A stretch of 64,000 nt of DNA. It comes from Lachnospiraceae bacterium. Its GTDB lineage: Bacteria > Bacillota > Clostridia > Lachnospirales > Lachnospiraceae. A model generated the notes under the pieces. The model searched no databases. It worked only from the letters and a program-made list of their open reading frames with translations, and had not been told where the DNA came from. The stretch spans positions 43,170-107,169 of the forward strand of contig JAILOK010000098.1 in the NCBI GenBank assembly GCA_024690825.1. The letters are read 5' to 3'. The translations under genes were made by a program, and so were the position numbers. How positions within the stretch are numbered: position 1 is the first letter of the stretch; each line of letters opens with the position of its first letter. Shown in pieces: positions 31,279-38,902 of this stretch.

Positions 31279-32391
31279 ATGCAGATGGATTTTCATTATT
31301 ACGCGACTTATTGTGCGGCATTTATCGCAGGCTATTCCCATGAAGAAAGTCTGGATATAGCTTACAGCGCCCAGTTTGTCGATCATTGTACGAGAACATT
31401 GCTGGCAAGGATCAAAGGCCCGTTAAATGCAGCGACCACACAGATGCAGCTTGAAATGATGGATGCAAGGACGGATCCGATAGGACTTCAGGATATAACA
31501 AGGATCTGGTCACCGTTTCATTTCCTGCCCCGGGATCTGTATGCCGTAAAGAAAAAGTGCTCAAAGCAATACCTTAACAAATACAGGCTCATATGCGGAC
31601 CGAACGGGGATCTTGTTGTAAAGACCGTGAAGCTTGCAAAAGGCAGGCCCTTACAGTCGGTTGGCATAGCGATGCATGTTCTTGCGGATACATGGGCACA
31701 TGCGAATTTTGCGGGAACTCCTTCACTTGTCATCAACAATACGAACTACGCTTTTTATGAACTTTTCCCCGATGGTGACGGATACAGGGAAAAACAGATA
31801 AAGTTCGTGCACAAGGCTTCGGCACCGGATGATCTGGATAACAGCATATATACAAACACGCTGTATCAGAGAAGCGAGAATACGATAATGAACCTGGGCC
31901 ACGGCCGGGCCGGACATCTTCCGGATTACAGTTTTGTGAGATACAGGTATCTTCCCGCATGGGGCGGGTATGAAGAGATCGTCAAGGATAATCCTTCAGA
32001 TTACATGAAGGCTTTTACGCAGATGATATATGCGATGAAGTTTATACGGGGTGAACATGACACCTTTAAGAAGGATACATATGATAAGGATGCGGCAGCG
32101 CCCTGGCTTTCCCGGATAAAGGAGATCATCGAAAAAAGGCAGCTTCTGGCAAGTGATGACTGGAAAGCGTTTGGAGAGGAACTTTCGGGAAAGACGATAA
32201 CGGATTATGTGATGGATGCGTATTTTGAGGAGTATACGAACAGCCCGGAAGCGGAAAGGGATAATACATTCCTGGGCAGGTTTATACTTGGAGCCTTGGT
32301 ACATAAGGGCATGGTCATCGACGAGATATTCAGATCCGGGAACATGTTGGCCGGTTTCTCAAAGAAAAAGATCAATAAAGAGGGCAGATAA
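31279..32391 (+). CDS. DUF6765-family protein, likely metal-binding
   Basis: 370 residues. The N-terminus MDFHYYATYCAAFIAGYSHEESLDIAYSAQFVD is characteristic of DUF6765. The segment HVLADTWAHANFAGTPS (about 137-153) has the spacing H-x3-D-x2-A-H seen in zinc-dependent phospholipase C-like folds, and further His residues are in LGHGRAGHLPDY. No signal peptide. A zinc hydrolase-like fold is inferred and no substrate can be named. Starts 7 nt after the upstream membrane protein and ends directly at the next start codon (TAA-ATG). Confidence 0.75.
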   Translation: MQMDFHYYATYCAAFIAGYSHEESLDIAYSAQFVDHCTRTLLARIKGPLNAATTQMQLEMMDARTDPIGLQDITRIWSPFHFLPRDLYAVKKKCSKQYLNKYRLICGPNGDLVVKTVKLAKGRPLQSVGIAMHVLADTWAHANFAGTPSLVINNTNYAFYELFPDGDGYREKQIKFVHKASAPDDLDNSIYTNTLYQRSENTIMNLGHGRAGHLPDYSFVRYRYLPAWGGYEEIVKDNPSDYMKAFTQMIYAMKFIRGEHDTFKKDTYDKDAAAPWLSRIKEIIEKRQLLASDDWKAFGEELSGKTITDYVMDAYFEEYTNSPEAERDNTFLGRFILGALVHKGMVIDEIFRSGNMLAGFSKKKINKEGR

Positions 32392-32928
32392 ATGACGGTA
32401 TATCAGAGAATAAAAAAGATCCTGTTCAGCCTGTGCATGTTTGCGGTCGCACTTTTCTTTATCCTTTATCCTTCGGATACAGCGTACAAAGTCGTTGTGG
32501 CTATATTATCGCTGGGACTGGCCATAACAGGGATAAAAGATATTGTATTCTATTTTACGATGGCCAGACATATGGTCGGAGGCAAGATGATCCTGATCCA
32601 GGGCGTGATAATCCTTGATTTTGCGATGATCACAGGCTCGCTTGCGGATGTACCGAAGATATATATTCTTCTTTATCTGATCGGCATTCATGCTTTTTCG
32701 GGAGTGGTAGAGATCCTGAGAGCCATGGAGGCTAAAAAGACGGTTGCCGGACCGTGGAAGATAAAGTTTTCACACGGAGTAGTTAATTTTATTCTCGCGA
32801 TAGCGTGTCTGATCTTCATACGTCAATCAAACACTGCACTGATAATCTATAGCCTGGGACTGATGTATTCAGCGGTTGTAAGGTTCCTTTCCGCTTTTGG
32901 GAGAACAGCTTTTCCGGTCATAGAGTAG
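32392..32928 (+). CDS. HdeD/DUF308-like membrane protein
   Basis: 178 residues with six helices in paired arrangement. The pattern ALFFILYPSDTAYKVVVAILSLGLAITGIKDI and FSHGVVNFILAIACLIF resembles DUF308 (HdeD) proteins, associated with membrane stress or partner-protein support. The start codon abuts the DUF6765 stop. Confidence 0.65.
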   Translation: MTVYQRIKKILFSLCMFAVALFFILYPSDTAYKVVVAILSLGLAITGIKDIVFYFTMARHMVGGKMILIQGVIILDFAMITGSLADVPKIYILLYLIGIHAFSGVVEILRAMEAKKTVAGPWKIKFSHGVVNFILAIACLIFIRQSNTALIIYSLGLMYSAVVRFLSAFGRTAFPVIE

Positions 32929-32937
32929 AGGAGGAAA

Positions 32938-33063
32938 ATGTCAAAATCATTTGGCCACGGATTCGGATTTACCCTTGGTCTTCTTTTCTTAAGCCCGTTG
33001 TTCACGCTGATCCTCGGACTGGGAAGTTCACAGTACATAGGACCTCAGGGGGGTCAGGAATAA
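32938..33063 (+). CDS. 41-residue hydrophobic small protein
   Basis: The ORF from ATG 32938 follows GAGGAGG with a 4-nt gap. One transmembrane stretch (FGFTLGLLFLSPLFTLILGL) sits between a Gly/His-containing N-terminus and a GPQGGQE tail. It starts 9 nt after the DUF308-like gene and ends 5 nt before the convergent LysR gene. The excellent ribosome binding site and tight spacing are the main support. Confidence 0.5.
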   Translation: MSKSFGHGFGFTLGLLFLSPLFTLILGLGSSQYIGPQGGQE

Positions 33064-33068
33064 CAAGA

Positions 33069-33941
33069 TCATCTGACAGATTCCAGAAAGGCCTCTGCCG
33101 TTTTCGACAGGGGTCTTTCTTTGCTCCAGATGATGAAATATCTTGCTACTGCATCCCTGTGTTTTATGGCTTTGACAACCACTCCCTCTTCGGAGCTGAT
33201 GATCCCGAAAGAGGCCGGAAAGATGGTGATCCCGACTCCGTTTCTTGCAAGCTCGACGGCATTCATTATGTGCGCAATGCGGCATCTGACATTCAAGGGT
33301 TTTTCAAGTCCGCTGATCCAGGTTCTGATCTCATTTCTCCTTGATTCTCTTGAAGGGATGATAAGCTCGCGCTCCACCAGTTCTTCGGGGGTGACGGTAC
33401 TTCCTTTTTTCTTTGCCAGAGGATCGTCTTTGGACATTATGGCAGCCCAGGGTTCACTTAAGACCTCAACGGCGTTTACCTTCTCTTCGGAAAACGGTGT
33501 CATGATCACGGCAAGTTCGCACAGTCCCTTTTCCATCCTTGATATGATCTCATCCGTGGTCCCGGACCACAGATCGTACTGTACATTGGGATTTTCTTTT
33601 TGGAAGGCGGCGATCCATTTTGCAAGAAGTCTCGGAGCTGCTCCCTCGACTGATGCGATATAGAGTCTGCCGCCAAGACCCGTTTCCATTTCCTTCACAT
33701 CATCTATGGATTTATTCACCAGTTCCATGATATGGACGGCATACTGTCTGAAACGGACGCCCTCTTCAGTCAGGGAGAGAGAATGAGGCTTTCTTATAAA
33801 AAGCTGCGTCCCCAGCTCATCCTCCAGATCCTTTATCTGTCTTGAAAGCGGCGGCTGCGCGATACACAGCTTCTCAGCTGCTTTCGTAAAATTCAATTCC
33901 TCAGCCACAGCCAGGAAATATCTGATATGTCTCAGTTCCAT
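33069..33941 (-). CDS. LysR-family transcriptional regulator
   Basis: 290 residues. The HTH MELRHIRYFLAVAEELNFTKAAEKLCIAQPPLSRQIKDLEDELG is a textbook LysR N-terminus, followed by the two-lobed inducer-binding domain (about 90-290). It resembles the CynR/BenM group by length and the IAQPPLSRQI signature. The divergent side holds a hairpin element rather than a nearby target gene, so the regulon is unclear. Confidence 0.92.
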   Translation of the reverse strand: MELRHIRYFLAVAEELNFTKAAEKLCIAQPPLSRQIKDLEDELGTQLFIRKPHSLSLTEEGVRFRQYAVHIMELVNKSIDDVKEMETGLGGRLYIASVEGAAPRLLAKWIAAFQKENPNVQYDLWSGTTDEIISRMEKGLCELAVIMTPFSEEKVNAVEVLSEPWAAIMSKDDPLAKKKGSTVTPEELVERELIIPSRESRRNEIRTWISGLEKPLNVRCRIAHIMNAVELARNGVGITIFPASFGIISSEEGVVVKAIKHRDAVARYFIIWSKERPLSKTAEAFLESVR

Positions 33942-33965
33942 AATAAAAACCTCATATTATATTTT

Positions 33966-34171
33966 GTTGCTGAAATAATGCAGATGTGTTTTGTGAACAA
34001 TAAGCCGGAAGTTCTTAGTGAACCGAGGACTGATAAAATGTCGAGTACGAAGGCTGCGAGCGCTTTTTGCGAGCAGAACAGCGGCGGAGACATTTTTGTT
34101 TATCAGGCCGAAGGTGAGCTTAGAACTGTCCGAGCCGTTCACAAAACATATACTGCATTATTGATAGCAAC
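33966..34171. repeat. 206-bp hairpin element, family A copy 1
   Basis: Near-perfect arms (33966-33998 and 34137-34171) run GTTGCT...AATAATGCAG...TGTTTTGTGAAC against their complement. The inner landmarks are AACAATAAGCCGG on the left and CTGTCCGAGCCGTTC on the right. Further inside, GATAAAATGTC pairs with GACATTTTTGTTTATC. The apparent ORF across it (from 33927) is a by-product. It lies between the LysR gene and the 24-residue ORF. Confidence 0.7.
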
Positions 34172-34184
34172 AGCATGTGAAAAA

Positions 34185-34211
34185 GTTGACACTAGAACCG
34201 TCCCTCTGTCA
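34185..34211. repeat. Dispersed GACACT-AGAACCGTCCC motif
   Basis: GTTGACACTAGAACCGTCCC followed by TCTGTCAT. A degenerate copy of the repeat that forms the terminator at 1873-1907. It is not a clean hairpin here. Confidence 0.4.
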
Positions 34212-34355
34212 TATTCTGCCATACCTGAAAGGTATCACTGCTCTTTTATTATATGTATTTCACATATCACTTGCAAGGGGTTATAGTTAAATCACAAAGA
34301 AGAAAACAACTTAACGGCAGTTAAAAAATATGGATTATAAAAAGGAGGTACGATT

Positions 34356-34430
34356 ATGAAGATGTTAAGAAAGATCGAACTTTTTGTTGAGGAACTGTAT
34401 GAGACTTATGCACATAATGCAAAGTTCTGA
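34356..34430 (+). CDS. 24-residue microprotein
   Basis: ATG 34356 follows AAAGGAGG with a 7-nt gap, among the best ribosome binding sites in the window. The peptide begins MKMLRKIELFVEELYE and would form an amphipathic helix with an aromatic/His tail. Two terminators follow before the ammonium transporter, so it has its own transcript or is an attenuator leader. No family recognised. Confidence 0.45.
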   Translation: MKMLRKIELFVEELYETYAHNAKF

Positions 34431-34463
34431 TTAAGAAGAAAAACCAGTTTTCTACCCAAATAA

Positions 34464-34508
34464 GGACGAGGGCGTCGGATCATTCCGGCGCCCTGTCCAC
34501 TTTATTTT
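34464..34508 (+). terminator. Intrinsic terminator after the microprotein
   Basis: GGACGAGGGCGTCGGA, loop TCAT, and TCCGGCGCCCTGTCC form a GC-rich stem of about 15 bp, followed by ACTTTATTTTG. Confidence 0.7.
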
Positions 34509-34513
34509 GAAAA

Positions 34514-34559
34514 AAACGGCACAAAGGAGTGCAGACCCCTTAAGTGCCGTTTCTTTTTT
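34514..34559 (+). terminator. Second intrinsic terminator ahead of amt
   Basis: AAACGGCAC (34514-34522) pairs with GTGCCGTTT (34544-34552), with an inner AAAGGAGT/ACCCCTT extension, then CTTTTTT. With the preceding hairpin it gives tandem terminators, or a terminator that also regulates read-through into amt. Confidence 0.75.
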
Positions 34560-34626
34560 GTTTTATTAATAAGTACAGACAACAAGCCGTTTTTGTTGTT
34601 TATAAAGAAATAAGGAGGACATTATC

Positions 34627-36384
34627 ATGACTGAGGAGATTATGAAAGTTATCGATTCCGAAGTATTCGGAGTGTGGTTCCTGATAGGAGCCGCGTTGGT
34701 GTTTTGGATGCAGGCCGGATTTGCGATGGTCGAGTCCGGATTTGCAAGGGCAAAGAATGCCGGCAATATCCTGATGAAGAACCTGATGGACTTCTGTATA
34801 GGAACCTGTGTGTTCGTGCTCTTAGGCTTCGGACTTCTCTACGGAGAGGATGCTTTGGGAGGATTTATCGGAATACCCAGTCTGCAGATCTTTTCCGGAT
34901 ATGCCGAGTTTGACTGGTCAGCCTTCGTATTCAACCTTGTGTTCTGTGCAACGACGGCCACGATAGTATCCGGAGCTATGGCTGAAAGAACGAGATTCCT
35001 TTCCTACTGCGTTTATTCAGCAGTGATATCCGCTCTCATCTACCCGATAGAAGCACACTGGATCTGGGGCGGCGGCTGGCTTGCACAGATGGGCTTCCAT
35101 GATTATGCGGGATCGACAGCGATACATATGGTCGGCGGCATAGCAGCTCTGGTCGGCGCAGCAATGGTAGGACCCAGGATCGGAAAGTTTTCCAAAGATA
35201 AAGACGGTAAAGTCACAAAGGTCAACGCCTTCCCCGGACACAACATCCCGATCGGCGCACTCGGAGTATTCATCCTGTGGTTTGGCTGGTATGGATTTAA
35301 CGGCGCAGCCGCTACAAACGTATCGGAACTTGCAAGCATCTTTCTGACAACTACAGTAGCACCCGCTGTTGCAACCGTTGTCTGCATGATCTTTACCTGG
35401 GTCAGATACGGCAAACCCGATGTTTCGATGTGCTTAAACGCTTCACTTGCAGGACTTGTAGCGATCACCGCACCCTGCGATGTTACCGATGTATTCGGAG
35501 CATCCATAATCGGAGCAGTTTCCGGAGTACTGGTAGTATTCGGCGTATGGCTTCTTGATTACAAGCTTCATATCGATGATCCCGTCGGTGCGGTTGCAGT
35601 TCACTGCCTGAACGGTATCTGGGGAACCATAGCTGTAGGTCTTTTTGCAACCGACACAGCGCCTGCTTTCGTAACTGCAGGGATCAAAAACGGACTTTTC
35701 TACGGCGGCGGCTTTGATCAGTTAGGGATCCAGCTTCTCGGCTTTGCATCGGTAGCAGCCTGGGCAGCCATCGGAATGCTCATTGTCTTTACTATAATAA
35801 AAGCGATCTTTGGTCTGAGAGTTACCGAGGAAGAGGAGATCACAGGTCTTGATGCTACGGAACATGGTCTTCCGAGCGCATATTCAGGATTCTCGATCAT
35901 GGATATTTCCAACACCATGACCATGGATGTAAACGAAAACACCGATCTCGGAACAGACGCCTATGAGGAGGCAAGCCAGTTCCAGAAGGATGCGGCAGTG
36001 AAGGTTTCAGCGCCTGTACCTGTTACAACCGGAATCTACAAAGTGGTAATAATCGCAAAACTGTCCAGATATGAGAAGGTTAAAAAGGCGATGAACGATC
36101 TGGGCGTCACCGGCATGACGGTAACACAGGTCATGGGCTGCGGCATCCAGAAGGGCGCCGGCGAGAAGTACAGAGGCGTTGAGATGGATGCGACCCTCCT
36201 TCCCAAGGTCAAACTTGAGATCGTGGTAAGCAAGATCCCTGTTGACAAGGTCATAGAGACTGCAAAGAAGGCTCTGTACACAGGCCACATCGGAGACGGC
36301 AAGATCTTCGTATACGGCGTAGAGAAGGTCGTAAAGATCCGTACCGGAGAAGAGGATGTGGAAGCTCTGCAGGACGTAGAATAA
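34627..36384 (+). CDS. amt: Ammonium channel fused to a PII signalling domain
   Basis: 585 residues. Residues 1-415 are an Amt/Rh channel: WMQAGFAMVESGFARAKNAGNI, AHWIWGGGWL, DYAGSTAIHMVGG, FPGHNIPIGALGVFILWFGWYGFNGA and an NASLAGLVAITAPCD segment, including the twin pore histidines. After a flexible linker (about 440-460), residues 465-575 form a GlnB/GlnK-like PII domain (YKVVIIAKLSRYEKVKKAMNDLGVTGMTVTQVMG...KVKLEIVVSKIPVDKVIETAKKALYTGHIGDGKIFVYGVEKVVKIRTGE). In normal genomes GlnK is separate and blocks AmtB, so here the regulator is covalently attached. Own AAGGAGG. Confidence 0.95.
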   Translation: MTEEIMKVIDSEVFGVWFLIGAALVFWMQAGFAMVESGFARAKNAGNILMKNLMDFCIGTCVFVLLGFGLLYGEDALGGFIGIPSLQIFSGYAEFDWSAFVFNLVFCATTATIVSGAMAERTRFLSYCVYSAVISALIYPIEAHWIWGGGWLAQMGFHDYAGSTAIHMVGGIAALVGAAMVGPRIGKFSKDKDGKVTKVNAFPGHNIPIGALGVFILWFGWYGFNGAAATNVSELASIFLTTTVAPAVATVVCMIFTWVRYGKPDVSMCLNASLAGLVAITAPCDVTDVFGASIIGAVSGVLVVFGVWLLDYKLHIDDPVGAVAVHCLNGIWGTIAVGLFATDTAPAFVTAGIKNGLFYGGGFDQLGIQLLGFASVAAWAAIGMLIVFTIIKAIFGLRVTEEEEITGLDATEHGLPSAYSGFSIMDISNTMTMDVNENTDLGTDAYEEASQFQKDAAVKVSAPVPVTTGIYKVVIIAKLSRYEKVKKAMNDLGVTGMTVTQVMGCGIQKGAGEKYRGVEMDATLLPKVKLEIVVSKIPVDKVIETAKKALYTGHIGDGKIFVYGVEKVVKIRTGEEDVEALQDVE

Positions 36385-36391
36385 TAAAAGC

Positions 36392-36437
36392 GGATCCCCG
36401 CACCCCGGACACTGCATCAGTATCGGGGGCGGGGATT
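36392..36437 (+). terminator. GC-rich hairpin after amt
   Basis: GATCCCCGCACCCCG pairs with CGGGGGCGGGGAT. Only a weak TATT follows, so termination may be partial. Confidence 0.55.
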
Positions 36438-36505
36438 ATTGTGTACACAATTCAGTCAAAACAGGATTGTATTTAGAAAAAAACAAAAATAAATACAAAA
36501 ATGTG

Positions 36506-36534
36506 TTGACAATTATATAAGGGTGCTATATAAT
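36506..36534 (+). promoter_or_regulatory. Consensus sigma-A promoter driving the putative large RNA
   Basis: TTGACA (36506-36511), exactly 17 nt, TATAAT (36529-36534): a perfect match to consensus and the strongest promoter in the window. No gene begins for another 660 nt. Confidence 0.85.
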
Positions 36535-36540
36535 TCAATT

Positions 36541-37118
36541 ACAAACAAACGAGAGAGATAAAAAAAGAACTCGAGAAGTTAAGAAGTAAGTAACAGGTTG
36601 GTAATGGTTAGTAGGAATTTTGGTTAAGCCTTTCGGAAAGTTGCGAAGGCGGTATCGAAAGGAGGTACGGACCACCGGACAATAAGATCTGAGGCTTGAT
36701 GATCATATCGGCCGGAAAACAGCAAAAGCGTTGATGACAATTGAATACCCCTATATTGATCAGCGATGGGGGAAAGGGATCACGACCAGAGTAGTGGATG
36801 TATCCTGATAACCATGAAGCTGTTGATATAGAGAGACGTTCGGTAAAGGAGTGATGAGCCTTGCCGGAAGTCACAGCAGTAAGAAGTTAAAGACAACGCG
36901 ACATTTTACCAAGTGAGTTTTCCGTAATGCAGAAATGATGGCAAAAATTCCGTATGAGATGTCCTATCAAAAGGTGATGAGGACGAGGCGCCATAGAAGA
37001 GTTGAGAGCATGACGGGGAACGGAAAAGAGGTACAGTCCAATGGGATGTGAAGAAGAAATATCGAGTATCTGAGGCGGAGACGTTCGAAATGTGAATGTT
37101 CTCCGCTTTAGATATTTT
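36541..37118 (+). ncRNA. Putative large structured noncoding RNA, about 575 nt
   Basis: The stretch begins about 7 nt after a perfect promoter and ends at a stem GCGGAG/CTCCGC (37075-37080/37101-37106) followed by TTTAGATATTTT. No frame on either strand has a start with a ribosome binding site and plausible protein sequence. Composition is purine-rich and GNRA-like runs are frequent. Visible helices include GCCTT/AAGGC (36628-36650), TTCGGTAAAGG against CCTTGCCGGAA (36839-36868), and GTCCT/AGGAC (36961-36984). I saw no group II intron domain V, tmRNA, RNase P or SRP signature. The length and probable rumen Lachnospiraceae host recall the ROOL class of ornate large RNAs, which I could not verify. 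Confidence 0.6.
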
Positions 37119-37194
37119 AAACGCGCTTGGCAGCTGAGCAATTCTTATCATATAATAAAGTGATAGAATCAGATTTTCAGATCGGGAGGATTTT

Positions 37195-37593
37195 ATGGGT
37201 ACTTTTTCAACGCTTGAGGAAGCAAGAGAGTATTTTAAGGGCGACAGGTTCGCGACCGAAAACGGCATGGTTTTGGATGAATTCGATGAAGGCTCAGCTG
37301 TCTGCAGCCTCGAGATCGGGGAAAGACACAAAAACGCCAATGGAGGGATCATGGGGGGAGTGATGTTCACACTTGCGGATTTTGCCTTTGCGGTAGCCGC
37401 AAATAATAAACACATGCCCACGGTCGCCCAGCAGGTAAGCATCAATTATCTGAACGCGGCAAAGAACGGAAAGCTCACCGCCCGTGCCGACTGCGTAAAG
37501 GACGGGAAGACCACCTGTGTATATATAGTGGATGTGACTGATGATTCCGGACGCAGCATAGCAAGATTTACCGCGACCGGTTTTAAGCTGTAA
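37195..37593 (+). CDS. PaaI-type hotdog thioesterase
   Basis: 132 residues. A hotdog fold with GERHKNANGGIMGGVMFTLADFAFAVAAN, the PaaI/YbgC-like pattern in which HxNxxGxxxGG...D surrounds the active site, and a C-terminal GRSIARFTATGFKL strand. It likely hydrolyses acyl-CoA thioesters; substrate unknown. GGGAGGA precedes the ATG. Followed 10 nt later by a methyltransferase. Confidence 0.85.
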   Translation: MGTFSTLEEAREYFKGDRFATENGMVLDEFDEGSAVCSLEIGERHKNANGGIMGGVMFTLADFAFAVAANNKHMPTVAQQVSINYLNAAKNGKLTARADCVKDGKTTCVYIVDVTDDSGRSIARFTATGFKL

Positions 37594-37603
37594 AGGAGAC
37601 ATC

Positions 37604-38371
37604 ATGCAGGTTGAACCTTACGAGGCACTGTCCAGAGTATATGATGTCTTCATGGATGGCGACATTCCATATGATGAATGGGCGCTTCATATTAAAAAGA
37701 TACTTGAAGAGAACGGTATAAATGATGGTCTTGTCTGTGATCTGGGCTGCGGCAGCGGGATGATGACCGTAAAGCTTGCCGGCCTTGGATACGACATGAC
37801 GGGGATTGATTCCTCTCCCGAAATGCTTATGCAGGCCAGAGAGAGATCTGAAGACCGGGATATACTCTATCTTAATCAGGATATCACATCATTTGAACTC
37901 TACGGCACGGTCCGTGCCTTTGTCTCAACCGGCGATGCGATGAATTATATAATAAATACAGAGGATCTTTGCAGAGTCTTCGCATTGGTGAAAAACTATC
38001 TCGATCCCGGCGGGATCTTCATCTTTGATGTTCATACCCCTTATTACTACAAAGAGATATGCGGTTCAAATACCTTTTCTTCCGTGGACGAAGAGGGAGC
38101 CTATATCTGGGAAAATGATTACGATGAAGAGACAGGCGAAAACAGATATAATGTGACACTCTTTATCAAGGATTATGTCAACCTAAACGATCTCGATGAT
38201 CAGGAAATATACAGAAGATACGAGGAAGAACACATAGAAAAAGCTTATTCTATGGTTGACATAAAGAAAATGGCTGAAAACGCCGGCATGCACATCCTTT
38301 CAATAACGGACGGCTACACCGGCGCACCATTAAAAGCAGATTCCGCAAGAGCTTTATTTGTTGTCGGATGA
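37604..38371 (+). CDS. Class I SAM-dependent methyltransferase
   Basis: 255 residues. SAM motif I VCDLGCGSGMMTVKLA, motif II MTGIDSSPEML, and a post-motif GGIFIFDVHTPYYY. It resembles YodH/TylM1-like small-molecule methyltransferases by length and the N-terminal YEALSRVYDVFMDGDIPYDEWA. Substrate unknown. AAAGGAG overlaps the thioesterase stop. Confidence 0.88.
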   Translation: MQVEPYEALSRVYDVFMDGDIPYDEWALHIKKILEENGINDGLVCDLGCGSGMMTVKLAGLGYDMTGIDSSPEMLMQARERSEDRDILYLNQDITSFELYGTVRAFVSTGDAMNYIINTEDLCRVFALVKNYLDPGGIFIFDVHTPYYYKEICGSNTFSSVDEEGAYIWENDYDEETGENRYNVTLFIKDYVNLNDLDDQEIYRRYEEEHIEKAYSMVDIKKMAENAGMHILSITDGYTGAPLKADSARALFVVG

Positions 38372-38374
38372 GAT

Positions 38375-38632
38375 CTATCGGGCTCCTCTGTGATGTTCAT
38401 CAATAGCGACAGAAACATCATGTCCGGGTGTGACGGCAAGATATGCTTCGGGATTTGTCGGACCGAAATTGCCAAGAAGCCATTTCCAGTCTGCAGCATT
38501 TATAACAACAGTCACCCCGTCTTTGCCCGTGAAATGAACATTTCCCTTATTATCAATGGGATAACCGCCCGGTGTCTTTCCCGCTCCGCCGTTTACCTTT
38601 TCAAGATCATCATCATTTAATCTATTGAGCAT
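38375..38632 (-). CDS. Double-glycine leader peptide precursor
   Basis: About 85 residues from the ATG whose complement is at 38630-38632, with AAGGAG 7 nt upstream on the reverse strand. The longer upstream frame has no such site. The leader contains LNRLNDDDLEKVNGG, very close to LNDDELDMISGG of the prepeptide at 1589. Cleavage after GG leaves an approximately 70-residue core (GKTPGGYPIDNKGNVHFTG...) without cysteine and with Gly, Asp, Trp and His. No modification enzyme adjoins it. The C39 exporter is 31 kb away in the window, so a trans-acting exporter is inferred. Confidence 0.65.
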   Translation of the reverse strand: MLNRLNDDDLEKVNGGAGKTPGGYPIDNKGNVHFTGKDGVTVVINAADWKWLLGNFGPTNPEAYLAVTPGHDVSVAIDEHHRGAR

Positions 38633-38809
38633 TTTTTTCTCCTTCTGATCTTTATCAGCTGTATGTTTTATTGCTTCTGAGTATTTATACGAACAAAAAA
38701 TAAATATGGCTAAGAGGATATTCACAGCTATTGTTGCGTTGAAGATCAGTTTGGGACGCCTTAAAAAAAACTATGTTTTTAAATCGTCCTGAGAGAGTTT
38801 TGTCATATA

Positions 38810-38838
38810 TTGAAAAAAATCAAATTATAGGATAGTAT
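38810..38838 (+). promoter_or_regulatory. Promoter of the nucleoside importer operon
   Basis: TTGAAA (38810-38815), 17 nt, TAGTAT (38833-38838), about 65 nt before the binding-protein start. Confidence 0.55.
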
Positions 38839-38902
38839 ATTGTGGTGCCGGAAAGAAGTCCGGTTGTCACAGGAAAACAAATACAGATTAGGGAGATCAC
38901 AA

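Noticed and set aside
33927..34286. ORFs across 33927-34286 and 40173-40376 that share MCFVNNKP...VLSEP
   Set aside because: The shared text comes from the conserved hairpin arms. Both lie inside inverted-repeat elements, have no ribosome binding site and diverge in the middle in step with base pairing rather than codons.
36541..37118. Group II or group I intron, tmRNA or RNase P RNA
   Set aside because: No GTGYG-type 5' end, no domain V hairpin, no reverse transcriptase, no tRNA-like ends and no RNase P core motif were seen.
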